Assembly (NCBI GenBank): GCA_039819085.1
Contig: JBCBSQ010000002.1
Coordinates: forward strand, 186,001-250,000
Length of the DNA: 64,000 nt
Direction of reading: 5' to 3'
Origin: MED-G105 sp039819085
GTDB lineage: Bacteria; Pseudomonadota; Alphaproteobacteria; Caulobacterales; Parvularculaceae
Part shown: positions 34,405-43,683 of the stretch, in pieces
Layout of the letters: each line of letters opens with the position of its first letter
How positions within the stretch are numbered: position 1 is the stretch's first letter
Notes under the pieces: generated by a model
The model's input: only the letters and a program-made list of their open reading frames with translations
Told to the model about the DNA's origin: nothing
Databases searched by the model: none
Program-made: the position numbers and the translations under genes

Positions 34405-37400
34405 CGCAGGAGGCCTTCGTAAGAACCCTTGACGCTCAGCGACGCGCCGCGGATCCGGCCCGCTCCGTCCTGGTTTCGGCGAACGCCGGCTCGGGTAAGA
34501 CCCGCGTCCTCACCAATCGCGTTGCGCGGCTCCTTCTCGCCGGCGCGCCGCCGGAGCGGATCTTGTGCATCACCTTCACCAAGGCGGCCGCGGCGGAAAT
34601 GTCCGAACGCCTGTTCGCGCTCCTCGGCGCCTGGGCGTTGATGGACGATGCGCGCCTGAAAGAGGCGTTGTCGACGCTCTCGCCGGGACTTGCTGATGAT
34701 TACGATACTGAGGACTTCGGCCGCGCGCGACGCCTGTTCGCACAGGCGCTGGAGACGCCGGGCGGCCTGAAGATCCAGACGATCCACTCGTTCTGCCAGG
34801 CGCTCCTCGCGCGGTTCCCAATGGAGGCGGGGTTCGCGCCGGGTTTTGCAGTGATCGAAGAAGCGGACGCCGCCGCGCTTCAGCGCGACGCCATTGACAA
34901 GGTCGCCGCGCGCGCCGGCGGCGGCGAGGGAGCGCTTGCCGCCGCGATCAATCGGCTTGGCCGGCGCGGCGCCGCCGGCGTCCGGGAAATGGCGACAAGC
35001 GCCCTCGCCTCGCCATCCGTCCGCGACGCTCTCGTCAGTGACGGATACGAGACGGCGCTCCTCAGCGCCCTTGGCGCCAACGCCGATCAGTCAGCGGAAG
35101 AAATCATGCGCGACGCGGTATCGTCGACCAAGCCGGAAACCCTGACGCGGCTGATCGAAGCCATGGAGTTCGGGGGCTCGACCGCCAGGGAGCGACAGCC
35201 CATGGTCATCACGGCGCGCGACTCATCTGATCCTGTCGAGTCATTCCGCTTATTGACGAACACGCTCCTTACACAGAAGGAAGAGCTCAATTCCAAGATC
35301 ATCACCAAGGGAATGGAGAAAGCCGACGGCGGCGTGCGGGACCTGGCGGAAGGCGTCGCCACGCGCCTGGGTGAAGCGCTCGGCGCGATCCGCGCCGCCG
35401 AGACCTATGCGGACGCCGCCGCGCTCGCCCGGGTCGTCCGCGACGCCTCGACGGTCTATGACCGCGCCAAGGCGGCGCGCGGCGCGCTCGACTTCGATGA
35501 CCTGATCGACCGGGCCGCGCGCCTCCTCGGTGACCGCGAACGGGCGGCCTGGGTGATGTGGAAGCTCGACCAGGGGCTCGAACACATTCTTGTCGACGAA
35601 GCGCAGGACACGAGCCCCCGGTCCTGGGACGTCATCGAAGCGCCGCTGGCGGAGTTTTTCGCCGGCGCGGGCGCCGAGAAAGAACGTGAACGGACGTTCT
35701 TCGCCGTCGGCGACCCAAAGCAGTCGATCTATTCGTTTCAGGGCGCGGACGCGGAACTCTTTCAGGAGAAGCTCGTCGACCTCGGCGCGAAGATCGCCGC
35801 GGTCGCGCCGTTTTCGAATATCGACCTCACCTTGTCTTTCCGCACGACGCCGCCGGTCTTGTCATTCGTGGACGCCTTGTTTGAAAACCGCGCGACCCGG
35901 GAGGGGCTCGCCGACGATCTTGAGTTGCGCCATGAGGCGTTTCGTCGGAACGAGCCGGGGCTTGTGGAGCTGTGGCCGCTCGCGCCGGCGACCCAACTGG
36001 AGGACGCGACCCCATGGGACGCGCCGCTCGACGCTGTTTCCGAAGAAAGCCGCGAGCGGCGGCTTGCGCTCGCCGTCGCCGGGAAAGTTCGGGAGCTGAT
36101 CGACGGCGCGGCGATTCCGGACGGCGACGGCGGCGAGCGGCCCGTTACGCCGTCAGACATCATGCTGCTTGTCCAGACCCGCGGGCCGGTCTTCACTGAA
36201 ACGATCCGCGCGCTGACGCAGGCGGGCGCGCCAACGGCGGGCGCAGATGTCCTCGATTTGCTCGACGATCAGGCGACGCTCGACCTCATGTCCTTCGCGC
36301 GCGCCGCGGTATCTGAGGCGGATGATCTATCTCTCGCGGAGGCGCTGAAGTCGCCTTTTTTCGGCGCAGACGAGGAGGCGCTGTTCAGCATCGCTTATGG
36401 GCGCAAGGGAACGCTTCGGGCGGCTCTGAAGGAGGCTTGCGCCGACGGGCGCGCGCCGGCGGATTGGCATCAGAACTTCGAGGCGGCGCGACGGATCGGC
36501 CTCAGCGACGGGCCTGTCGCGTTCTTCTCCCACTTGCTCGACGCCGGCGCGCCGACAGGCCGCGCACGGTTGCTGCACCGGCTGGGCGCTCCGTCGCGCG
36601 ACCCGATTGACGCCTTCATGGGCCAGGCCTACGCCTTTGAGCGCCTTGAAACGCGGTCCTTAAGGGGGTTCATTCGTTGGATCACGGAGCGCGGCGCGCA
36701 AGCCAAACGGGACGCGGATCAAAGCGACGACGTCATTCGCGTGACAACCGTACACAAATCAAAGGGGCTGGAAGCGCCGATTGTCTTCATGTTGGAGACG
36801 CAAAAGCCGCCGAGATTGAGACCGGACCACATTCTCATCGGCGCCGACCGCGCGCGCGCGGCGACGCCGATCCGGACGCCCGCAAAAGAGGCTGCGCCGA
36901 AAGCCGCGATTGACGGGAAAGCCGAGGCTCAACGCCTCGCCTACAATGAATATCGCCGCCTTCTCTATGTCGCTGCGACGCGCGCGCGCGACCGTCTTTA
37001 TATATGCGGTATAGAGAACAAAAAGCTGAAAGACGATGCGCCGCCGGAACGCCGCGTCTGGGCGCAACTCGCCCGCGACGCCTTTGACCGCCTGAAGGAC
37101 GCGCCGGCGCCGGGGTGTGTCCTCGACGAAGCGAACGAGCTATGGGACGCGCCGATCCTTCGCTATGGCGATCCGGCGCTCGTGCATGAGGAGCCACAGA
37201 AAACGCGCCCGGCCCGCACGCTCGCTGACGCGCGCGAAACGCGCCCGCCGCCGGCGCATCTGTTTCATCCGCCCGCGCCGGAACGCCCGCCCTTGCGGCT
37301 GTCGCCGACGCGGCTGGCTGATCTGGTGGAGGCGGCGGGCGAGGTCGGCGGCGCGGCGGCGGGCTATCGACCGGCGACAGACAAGGAAGCGCTGTCGCGC

Positions 37401-37913
37401 GGGCGCGTCATTCACCGGCTTCTGGAGATCCCCGCCGCCCTTGAGCGCGCCGAGTGGGAGGAGGCCGCTGACCGCCTCGCCGCGCGTCTTGCGCCCGACG
37501 CAACGTCGGCGACGCGCGCGGATTGGACCCGTGAGGCGCGCGCGGTCCTTGATGACCCGACGTTCGCGGCGGCGTTCGGGCCTGCGGCGCGCGCCGAAGC
37601 CGTCATCGGCGGCGATATTGAAGGACCACGCGGGCCCATCCGGATCAGCGGACGCATCGACCGCCTCGCGGTATCGGCGGAGCGGGTCCTCGTCATCGAC
37701 TTCAAAACCAATCGTCCGCCGCCGCAGCGCGCCGAAGACGCTGCCCCCGCCTATCTCGCCCAGATGGGCGCTTACCGAGCATTGCTGCGGCGCGCCTTTC
37801 CGGACCGAAGGGTGGAGGCGGCGCTCCTGTGGACATTCGAGGCCCGCCTGACCCCGCTTCCCGCCGCCCTGATTGACGCCGCATTTTCCCGAGCGTTGTC
37901 GGCAATCCGGTGA
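34401..37913 (+). CDS. addA: Double-strand break repair helicase AddA (alphaproteobacterial type)
   Basis: This 1170-residue UvrD-like helicase with a C-terminal nuclease works with AddB. Helicase motifs in order are Walker A VSANAGSGKTRVLTNRV near residue 30, LDFDDLIDRA, Walker B HILVDEAQDTSP, motif III GDPKQSIYSFQGA and motif V VTTVHKSKGLEAPIVFM. The nuclease holds GRIDRLAVSAERVLVIDFKTN and YLAQMGAYRALL. It uses ATP to unwind DNA ends and cuts one or both strands. The ATG (MTQEAFVRTLDAQRRAADP) overlaps the addB stop as ATGA, which fixes the start. trxA follows after 194 bases. Confidence 0.95.
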   Translation: MTQEAFVRTLDAQRRAADPARSVLVSANAGSGKTRVLTNRVARLLLAGAPPERILCITFTKAAAAEMSERLFALLGAWALMDDARLKEALSTLSPGLADDYDTEDFGRARRLFAQALETPGGLKIQTIHSFCQALLARFPMEAGFAPGFAVIEEADAAALQRDAIDKVAARAGGGEGALAAAINRLGRRGAAGVREMATSALASPSVRDALVSDGYETALLSALGANADQSAEEIMRDAVSSTKPETLTRLIEAMEFGGSTARERQPMVITARDSSDPVESFRLLTNTLLTQKEELNSKIITKGMEKADGGVRDLAEGVATRLGEALGAIRAAETYADAAALARVVRDASTVYDRAKAARGALDFDDLIDRAARLLGDRERAAWVMWKLDQGLEHILVDEAQDTSPRSWDVIEAPLAEFFAGAGAEKERERTFFAVGDPKQSIYSFQGADAELFQEKLVDLGAKIAAVAPFSNIDLTLSFRTTPPVLSFVDALFENRATREGLADDLELRHEAFRRNEPGLVELWPLAPATQLEDATPWDAPLDAVSEESRERRLALAVAGKVRELIDGAAIPDGDGGERPVTPSDIMLLVQTRGPVFTETIRALTQAGAPTAGADVLDLLDDQATLDLMSFARAAVSEADDLSLAEALKSPFFGADEEALFSIAYGRKGTLRAALKEACADGRAPADWHQNFEAARRIGLSDGPVAFFSHLLDAGAPTGRARLLHRLGAPSRDPIDAFMGQAYAFERLETRSLRGFIRWITERGAQAKRDADQSDDVIRVTTVHKSKGLEAPIVFMLETQKPPRLRPDHILIGADRARAATPIRTPAKEAAPKAAIDGKAEAQRLAYNEYRRLLYVAATRARDRLYICGIENKKLKDDAPPERRVWAQLARDAFDRLKDAPAPGCVLDEANELWDAPILRYGDPALVHEEPQKTRPARTLADARETRPPPAHLFHPPAPERPPLRLSPTRLADLVEAAGEVGGAAAGYRPATDKEALSRGRVIHRLLEIPAALERAEWEEAADRLAARLAPDATSATRADWTREARAVLDDPTFAAAFGPAARAEAVIGGDIEGPRGPIRISGRIDRLAVSAERVLVIDFKTNRPPPQRAEDAAPAYLAQMGAYRALLRRAFPDRRVEAALLWTFEARLTPLPAALIDAAFSRALSAIR

Positions 37914-38107
37914 CGTAGGCCCCTCAAGGTTATCGCGCACGATCGCGCGAGGCGCGTCTGCCGGCGCGCCGACAAACTTGACGCGCCGCCGATCCGGCTT
38001 ACCTCTCGCGCCGACGTCGCCGGTAATGGCGGCCATCAGGAAAGACATGGCCCGAGCGGGGCGCCGTCAGGGCCCGCGCGCGCAATTCAAAGAAAGGAGC
38101 CCGCGCC

Positions 38108-38437
38108 ATGGCGACCAAGAAAGTTACGGACACATCCTTTGAGACGGACGTCGTCGGCTCGGCCAAGCCCGTGATCGTCGACTTCTGGGCGGAATGGTGC
38201 GGCCCCTGCAAGCAGATCGGCCCGGCGCTTGAAGAACTCGCCGCGCAGTACGGCGATCAGGTGACCATCGCCAAGATCAATATCGACGAGAACCCCGAAA
38301 CGCCCGGCAAGTTCGGCGTGCGCGGCATCCCGACGCTCATGGTGTTCAAGGACGGCGAACTGACGGCGACGAAGGTCGGCGCGGCGCCTAAGTCGGACCT
38401 TGAAGCCTGGATCAAGTCGGAGACCGGCGCGGCCTGA
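38108..38437 (+). CDS. trxA: Thioredoxin
   Basis: This 109-residue thioredoxin has the standard active site VDFWAEWCGPCKQIGPAL and cis-Pro region GIPTLMVFKDGE. It reduces disulfides in cytoplasmic proteins such as ribonucleotide reductase, peroxiredoxins and sulfur-assimilation enzymes. AAAGGAG lies seven bases before the ATG. It follows addA, a neighbour order shared by many alphaproteobacteria, but the 194-base gap suggests its own promoter. Confidence 0.96.
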   Translation: MATKKVTDTSFETDVVGSAKPVIVDFWAEWCGPCKQIGPALEELAAQYGDQVTIAKINIDENPETPGKFGVRGIPTLMVFKDGELTATKVGAAPKSDLEAWIKSETGAA

Positions 38438-38462
38438 GCGCCAGGCGCGAGCGGAGTCCGCG

Positions 38463-38993
38463 ATGGCGTTCAGCGTCCGGGAGATGCGCGCTGATGAACT
38501 GCCGCTCAGGGCGGCGTACTTTCATCGCGCGTCGGACGAGCTTTTGGCGCTTATGGGCGTCGACAGATCGCTTCTGCCGGCGCCCGATCTGTGGACGGAT
38601 CAGCTAGGCGAGCAGCTCGCGCGTCCACCGCGCGAGCGCACGCACTTTCTCCTGTCCTGGCTTGAGGATGGTCAACCGATCGGGTTCTCAACGGCCGACT
38701 CATTTCAAGACGGCGCTTCGGCGCGCATCCACCTGCATGTATTCGAAGCGGGCGGACGCCAGCGGGGCGTCGGCCGCGCCTGCCTGCTCGACAGCGTGCG
38801 GCTCTACTTTGACGTATTAGACGTCGATCTTCTGATTTCCGAGCCGCACGCCTTCAACACGGCGCCAAACCGGACGCTGCAAAGCGTCGGCTTTCGGTTC
38901 GTGAAAACCTACAAGGCGACGCCCGGCCCGTTCAATCTCCCGCAAACGGTGAACCGCTGGGAGCTCGGCCGCGATCGGCTAAGGCGATCGTAG
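38463..38993 (+). CDS. GNAT family N-acetyltransferase
   Basis: This 176-residue protein has the GNAT plan: opening FSVREMRADELPLRAAYF, the strand HFLLSWLEDGQPIGFSTAD, then the acetyl-CoA loop in GGRQRGVGRACLLDSVRLYF (RGxG form), and a late LQSVGFRFVKTYKA. The acceptor is unknown. The start at 38463 lies 25 bases after trxA, so the two are probably co-transcribed; upstream in-frame sequence overlaps the trxA end. Confidence 0.82.
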   Translation: MAFSVREMRADELPLRAAYFHRASDELLALMGVDRSLLPAPDLWTDQLGEQLARPPRERTHFLLSWLEDGQPIGFSTADSFQDGASARIHLHVFEAGGRQRGVGRACLLDSVRLYFDVLDVDLLISEPHAFNTAPNRTLQSVGFRFVKTYKATPGPFNLPQTVNRWELGRDRLRRS

Positions 38994-38996
38994 CGC

Positions 38997-39461
38997 CTAT
39001 TCCGCCGCCTTCGTCCAGACGGCGAGTTCATTGCCGGCTGGATCCGTGAAATGGAACCGACGGCCGCCTGGAAAATCGAACGGCTCCGTCGCGATGATCC
39101 CGCCGGCGTCCGTTACGGCTTTCCGGCTCGCCTCCAGGTCATCCGAATAAAGAATGACGAGCGCGCCCCCGCCGCCCGGAACCGCGTCGACTCTCTCGAA
39201 ACCGCCGTCAAGGCCGGCGCCTTCGAAGCTGGCGTAGTCGGGCCCGTAGTCCACAAAGGTCCAGCCGAACGCCGCGCCATAGAAATCCTTCATGGCGGCG
39301 ACGTCGGTCGTTTTCAGCTCGACATAGTTGATCTTGTGGTGGGCCACGGCGTCTCCTGTCTCGACAGGCAGTCTCTCGACAATGCCCTCAGCGCCGCCGC
39401 ACCCGGCGACCCCTAGCGCAATGGCGAAAGCCGCCGCGCATTTTCTCAACACACTATGCAT
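38997..39461 (-). CDS. VOC (glyoxalase/bleomycin resistance fold) lipoprotein
   Basis: This 154-residue protein combines a lipoprotein signal (AIALGVAGCGG, Cys about 21) with a single-chain VOC domain: INYVELKTTDVAAMKDFYGAAFGW, GGGGALVILYSDDLEASRKAV and FHFTDPAGNELAVW. Cytoplasmic relatives have just the second part and begin near the HHKINYVEL stretch. The lipobox suggests that the protein sits at the membrane outside the cytoplasm. Metal ligands and substrate are uncertain; the final Glu in GNELAVW is the usual metal ligand. It is convergent with the GNAT gene, with three bases between stops. Confidence 0.8.
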   Translation of the reverse strand: MHSVLRKCAAAFAIALGVAGCGGAEGIVERLPVETGDAVAHHKINYVELKTTDVAAMKDFYGAAFGWTFVDYGPDYASFEGAGLDGGFERVDAVPGGGGALVILYSDDLEASRKAVTDAGGIIATEPFDFPGGRRFHFTDPAGNELAVWTKAAE

Positions 39462-39485
39462 TGATCCCGCTCGTCCGTTCGCCGG

Positions 39486-40124
39486 CTACTTATTCGGCTG
39501 TGGCGTCACCCGGAGATAGGGCTTGATTTCGTCCCAGCCTTTCGGGAAGAGCTTTTCCATCTCCGCCTTGTCGGTGAGCGACGGGACAATGATGCAGTCG
39601 TCCCCGTCCTTCCAGTTCACCGGCGTCGCCACCTTGTAATTGTCCGTCAGCTGAAGGCTGTCGATGGTGCGCAGGATCTCGCGGAAGTCGCGGCCCGTCG
39701 ACGGCGGGTAGGTGAGCGTCAGCCGCAGCTTCTTGTTCGGGTCAATGACGAACACCGACCGCACGGTGATGTTCGCCGCCGCGTCCGGGTGGATCATGCC
39801 GTAAAGGTTCGACACCTTGTGGTCGCCATCGGCGAGGATCGGGTACCAGATGTCCGCGCCTTGCGTTTCTTCGATGTCGCCGATCCATTGCTTGTGGTCG
39901 TCGACCGGATCAACGGAGAGCGCGATCACTTTGACGTTCCGCTTTTCCCATTCGCCTTTCAGCTTCGAGACTTCGCCGAGTTCCGTCGTACAGACAGGCG
40001 TGAAGTCGGCCGGATGACTGAAGAGCACCGCCCATCCCTCGCCGATCCAATCGTGGAACTTGATCGTCCCGTGCGTTGAGTCCTGCTCAAAATCCGGAAC
40101 CGTCTGGCCGAGTAACAATGTCAT
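39486..40124 (-). CDS. 1-Cys peroxiredoxin (Prx6/AhpC-type)
   Basis: This 212-residue enzyme reduces peroxides with thiols. The peroxidatic Cys45 is in SHPADFTPVCTTELGEVSKL, and KVIALSVDPVDDHKQW and DPNKKLRLTLTYPPSTGRDF are typical of the Prx6 class. No resolving cysteine at the usual 2-Cys place is seen; a second Cys lies in DDCIIVPS near residue 182. The start at 40124 follows GGGAGA by six bases and gives the family N-terminus MTLLLGQTVPDFEQ. It lies 119 bases downstream of the transglycosylase gene on the same strand. Confidence 0.93.
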   Translation of the reverse strand: MTLLLGQTVPDFEQDSTHGTIKFHDWIGEGWAVLFSHPADFTPVCTTELGEVSKLKGEWEKRNVKVIALSVDPVDDHKQWIGDIEETQGADIWYPILADGDHKVSNLYGMIHPDAAANITVRSVFVIDPNKKLRLTLTYPPSTGRDFREILRTIDSLQLTDNYKVATPVNWKDGDDCIIVPSLTDKAEMEKLFPKGWDEIKPYLRVTPQPNK

Positions 40125-40243
40125 GTGGATTCTCCCATGCGCCCGAACGCCCCCCTGCGACCGGCAATGCCAGAGCTTTCCGGCCAGCGCCAACAAAAAA
40201 GCGATCAGTCGCGGCCTTTTGGGGCGAGCAGACGTCCCCGCCG

Positions 40244-40897
40244 TCAGCCTTTGAACTTGGTCTTGCCGTTCTTCTTGACCTTTTCGCAACCGCGCAATTG
40301 CGCTTCGTACCGCGAAGCCGTCGACGCGACGCGGCGCGCGGCGGCCTGAAGCGTCGGCTTGCCTTGATAGCTGCCGCGCGCATAGCCGCCCCAGCCTTCG
40401 TGATAAGCCAGATATTGTCGATACGCGTCAGTTCGCGCCACGCCATTGCGGCTCGACGTCTCCCGCGCGTACCAGGCGACGAAATCCGCCGCGTCGCGAA
40501 AACTGTCGCGGTCCGCGCCGCGATTGCCGGTGGCGCGGATATAGGTCTCCCAGGTCTGCTCGATCGCTTGAGGGAACCCGCGCGCGGTGGAACGGCGCTT
40601 TCCCGGGAAGACGAACAGGAACCGTCGCCGCGACGGCTTCGCGTCCGCATCGAAGGCCGATTCCTGGCGAATGATGGCGAGTTGCAAGGACTTAGGCGTT
40701 CCCCACTTGTATTGCGCGTCGCGTGACGCGCGATACCAGCTGCGCTTTTCCTTGAAGATCGAGCAGATATTATCGGGGTTTTCCGGCGGCGACGACGCGC
40801 ATCCAGTAAGAATGGCTGCGATCACGCCAAAGAATCCGAGGCGGCGAAACCGATTTTGCGCAGCCTTTGTCAGCCGACCAGACGGAGTGCTAACCAT
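40244..40897 (-). CDS. Lytic transglycosylase SLT-like lipoprotein
   Basis: This 217-residue protein has a lipoprotein signal (GVIAAILTGCASS) and an SLT-like domain with the catalytic Glu in LAIIRQESAFDADAKP and the later GFPQAIEQTWETYIRATG. AYRQYLAYHEGWGGYARGSY is typical of this alphaproteobacterial group. It would cut the glycan strands of peptidoglycan from the outer-membrane side. The close is Lys-rich (KVKKNGKTKFKG). An upstream start is not needed, as MVSTPSGRLTK fits a lipoprotein N-terminus. Confidence 0.85.
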   Translation of the reverse strand: MVSTPSGRLTKAAQNRFRRLGFFGVIAAILTGCASSPPENPDNICSIFKEKRSWYRASRDAQYKWGTPKSLQLAIIRQESAFDADAKPSRRRFLFVFPGKRRSTARGFPQAIEQTWETYIRATGNRGADRDSFRDAADFVAWYARETSSRNGVARTDAYRQYLAYHEGWGGYARGSYQGKPTLQAAARRVASTASRYEAQLRGCEKVKKNGKTKFKG

Positions 40898-41732
40898 CGT
40901 CTTCTCCTCACGCGACGCCGCCTGACGACCCGAAACGCCGCATACGTCCGATTATCGTCGCGCGGACGCGGCAACTCTGTTACCTTCTAACATGAAGAAG
41001 GCGGCGCGAAGACGCCTGCAAAGTGACGAAAACTTTACGTCCCTTGCGTTAACCTTCGCCGCAAGGCCCTGCAAAGGCGCGCCATACGCCAGCACGGCGA
41101 AACGCGTCGCGGACCGGAGTTCGCGGCGCACGCCCGATTGGCGACTGCGGCTCTTGTTGGGACGCGACGGCGGCGACGGCGTTTGGTTCCGTCCGCCATC
41201 GACGACGTCGCTCGATCAGGACGGCGCGCCAACCAGGCGAGCCGAAAACACGATCGGATGCGCCGCCCGCATCACTTTGCGCCGCGGCAAGTTATCGAAC
41301 GGCGGAACCGCAGAAACGGCGACGCGTCGCATGCAATGCGCAGGCGCGTTCGTCGAACAGGCCGGAGCGATCGAGTAAGATGCCCCTATGCGGCGCGCAC
41401 CAAGACGAAACGCGGCAAGGCGAAACGCATCAAGGCGAAACGCATCAAGGCGCCGCCGATGTCGTCCGCCTCACGGCAAATGCGGCGGCAATGTGTCCGA
41501 GCGCAACATTCGGCTACGGCGCGGCGCTGAAGACCAAATCTCGAGTTTGTGCGCCTGCGGGGACGAACAAGTCTCGACATAGAAATAATTTGCGTAACGA
41601 TAGCGATGGGCGGCGGTGCGGTTCGAACGGGAATGCCTATCTCAATAGAACCGGTAAATGCGAACCGGACGGCGGCGGGAAAAGAGCGGCCCGCCTTCGC
41701 CGGGTCGGCAGTAGCGAGCGAGCGGTGAGAGC
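40898..41732. other. 835-base gap upstream of prkA
   Basis: Several overlapping open frames on both strands occupy this stretch, but none has a family-like sequence or a ribosome site; their Arg-rich translations are typical of chance frames in GC-rich DNA. It holds a 15-base tandem repeat at 41401-41450 and a somewhat AT-richer patch at 41580-41600, which may belong to the prkA promoter. No clear sigma site was recognised. Confidence 0.5.
41401..41450. repeat. Three and a third 15-base tandem repeats upstream of prkA
   Basis: The unit caaggcgaaacgcat is perfect at 41416-41430 and 41431-41445. A diverged copy (caagacgaaacgcgg) lies before them and a partial copy (caagg) after. They are in the non-coding region about 300 bases before prkA. 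Confidence 0.9.
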
Positions 41733-43682
41733 ATGAGCGGCGACAATCTGGACGTATTCGATCTCTTTTCGGAGAGCTATGTGAAGGCGAAGCAGGAGGC
41801 GATGTCCTTGCGGGACTATCTCCTCGGCGCGCGCGATGACGAAATGTTTTACGCCTCCCCGGCGGAGCGGATGGTGAAAGCCATCGGCGAACCGGAAATG
41901 ATCGACACGTCGAAAGACCCGCGGCTGTCGCGTATCTTCTTTAATCGGACGATCAGACGCTATAAGGCGTTCGCCGGCTTTTACGGCATGGAGGACACGA
42001 TCGAACGGATCGTCTCCTACTTCCGCCACGCCGCGCAAGGGCTCGAAGAAAAGCGCCAGATCATCTATCTCCTTGGCCCCGTCGGCGGCGGCAAGTCTTC
42101 CCTCGCCGAATGCCTGAAGGAGTTGATGGAGGAGCACCCCATCTATGTCCTCAAAGCCGGCAAGGAGATTTCGCCGGTCTTCGAGAGCCCGCTCGGTCTC
42201 TTTCAATCCGAAGACTTAAAGAGCCTGCTCGACGATAAGTACGGCATCGAAAAGCGCCGCCTCACCGGCATGATGAGCCCGTGGGCAGTCAAACGACTCG
42301 ACGAATTCGGCGGCGACATCTCGAAGTTCGAGGTGGTCAAGCTCTTCCCGTCGAAGCTGCGGCAGATCGCGGTCGCCAAGACCGAGCCCGGCGACGAAAA
42401 CAACCAGGACATCTCCGCGCTCGTCGGCAAGGTGGACATCCGTAAGCTGGAGCATTTCAGCCAGGACGACACCGACGCCTACTCCTATTCCGGCGGGCTT
42501 TGCCGCGCGAACCAGGGGCTTCTGGAATTCGTCGAGATGTTCAAGGCGCCGATCAAGGTCCTGCACCCGCTTCTCACCGCGACGCAGGAAGGCAACTATG
42601 TCGGCACCGAAGCGCTCGGCCCCATCCCCTTCCAGGGGGTCATCCTCGCTCACTCCAACGAGAGCGAGTGGCAGCAGTTCCGCAACAACAAGAACAATGA
42701 GGCGTTCCTAGACCGGATCTCGGTGATCAAGGTGCCCTACTCCTTGCGCGTATCCGATGAACGCAAGATCTATGAAAAGCTGCTGGCGTCGTCGGAGCTG
42801 TCCGACAGCCCATGCGCGCCGAACACGCTTGATCTGCTTGCGCGGTTCTCGGTTCTCACGCGCCTGCGCGAGCATGAGAACTCCAACCTTTATTCGAAGC
42901 TGCGCGTCTATGACGGCGAGCGCCTGAAGGACACCGACCCGAAGGCTAAGACCCTTCAGGAATACAAGGACGCGGCGGGCGTCGACGAAGGCATGGACGG
43001 CATCTCCACCCGCTTCGCCTACAAGGTGCTCTCCGAGACGTTCAATTTTGATACGGACGAAGTCGCCGCCGACCCGGTGCACATGATGTATGTCCTGGAG
43101 ACCGCCATCAAGCGCGAGCAGTTCCCCGAGGAAGTCGAAAAGAAGTATCTCGACTTCATCAAGTCGGAGCTCTCCGCCCGCTACGCGGACTTCATCGGCA
43201 AGGAGATCCAGAAAGCGTATCTGGAGAGTTATTCCGAGTACGGCCAGAATCTCTTCGATCGCTACATCTCCTATGCGGACGCGTGGATCGAGGACCAGGA
43301 CTTCAAGGACCCGGACACGGGCCAACTTCTCGACCGGTCGACCCTCGATGCGGAGCTCTCCAAGATCGAAAAACCGGCGGGCATCGCCAACCCGAAGGAC
43401 TTCCGCAACGAGGTCGTGAAGTTCGCGCTTCGCGCGCGCGCCGCGAACGAGGGCCAGAACCCCGCCTGGACGTCCTACGAAAAGCTCCGCAACGTGATCG
43501 AAAAGCGGATGTTCTCGCAGGTGGAGGACCTGTTGCCGGTGATCTCCTTCGACTCGAAAAAGGATTCGGAGACCGAGAAGAAACACGACGACTTCGTCGA
43601 CCGCATGACCGAGCGCGGCTATACGCCCCGCCAGGTCCGCCGGCTCGTCGAGTGGTATATGCGCGTGAACAAGGCGGGGTGA
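41733..43682 (+). CDS. prkA: PrkA family serine protein kinase (YeaG)
   Basis: This 649-residue protein has an AAA+ type N-terminal half with Walker A IYLLGPVGGGKSSLAECL near residue 118, and the C-terminal kinase-like PrkA domain that ends MTERGYTPRQVRRLVEWYM. In enterobacteria its homologue YeaG works with YeaH in nitrogen starvation and stress survival. The neighbourhood (prkA, yeaH, spoVR) is conserved in many proteobacteria. Here a foreign-looking gene starts two bases after the stop and separates it from yeaH. GGTGAG precedes the ATG. Confidence 0.95.
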   Translation: MSGDNLDVFDLFSESYVKAKQEAMSLRDYLLGARDDEMFYASPAERMVKAIGEPEMIDTSKDPRLSRIFFNRTIRRYKAFAGFYGMEDTIERIVSYFRHAAQGLEEKRQIIYLLGPVGGGKSSLAECLKELMEEHPIYVLKAGKEISPVFESPLGLFQSEDLKSLLDDKYGIEKRRLTGMMSPWAVKRLDEFGGDISKFEVVKLFPSKLRQIAVAKTEPGDENNQDISALVGKVDIRKLEHFSQDDTDAYSYSGGLCRANQGLLEFVEMFKAPIKVLHPLLTATQEGNYVGTEALGPIPFQGVILAHSNESEWQQFRNNKNNEAFLDRISVIKVPYSLRVSDERKIYEKLLASSELSDSPCAPNTLDLLARFSVLTRLREHENSNLYSKLRVYDGERLKDTDPKAKTLQEYKDAAGVDEGMDGISTRFAYKVLSETFNFDTDEVAADPVHMMYVLETAIKREQFPEEVEKKYLDFIKSELSARYADFIGKEIQKAYLESYSEYGQNLFDRYISYADAWIEDQDFKDPDTGQLLDRSTLDAELSKIEKPAGIANPKDFRNEVVKFALRARAANEGQNPAWTSYEKLRNVIEKRMFSQVEDLLPVISFDSKKDSETEKKHDDFVDRMTERGYTPRQVRRLVEWYMRVNKAG

Positions 43683-43683
43683 T

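Noticed and set aside
41611..41650. GGTTCGAAC, resembling a tRNA T-loop, upstream of prkA
   Set aside because: No matching T-stem, acceptor stem or anticodon arm can be folded around it.
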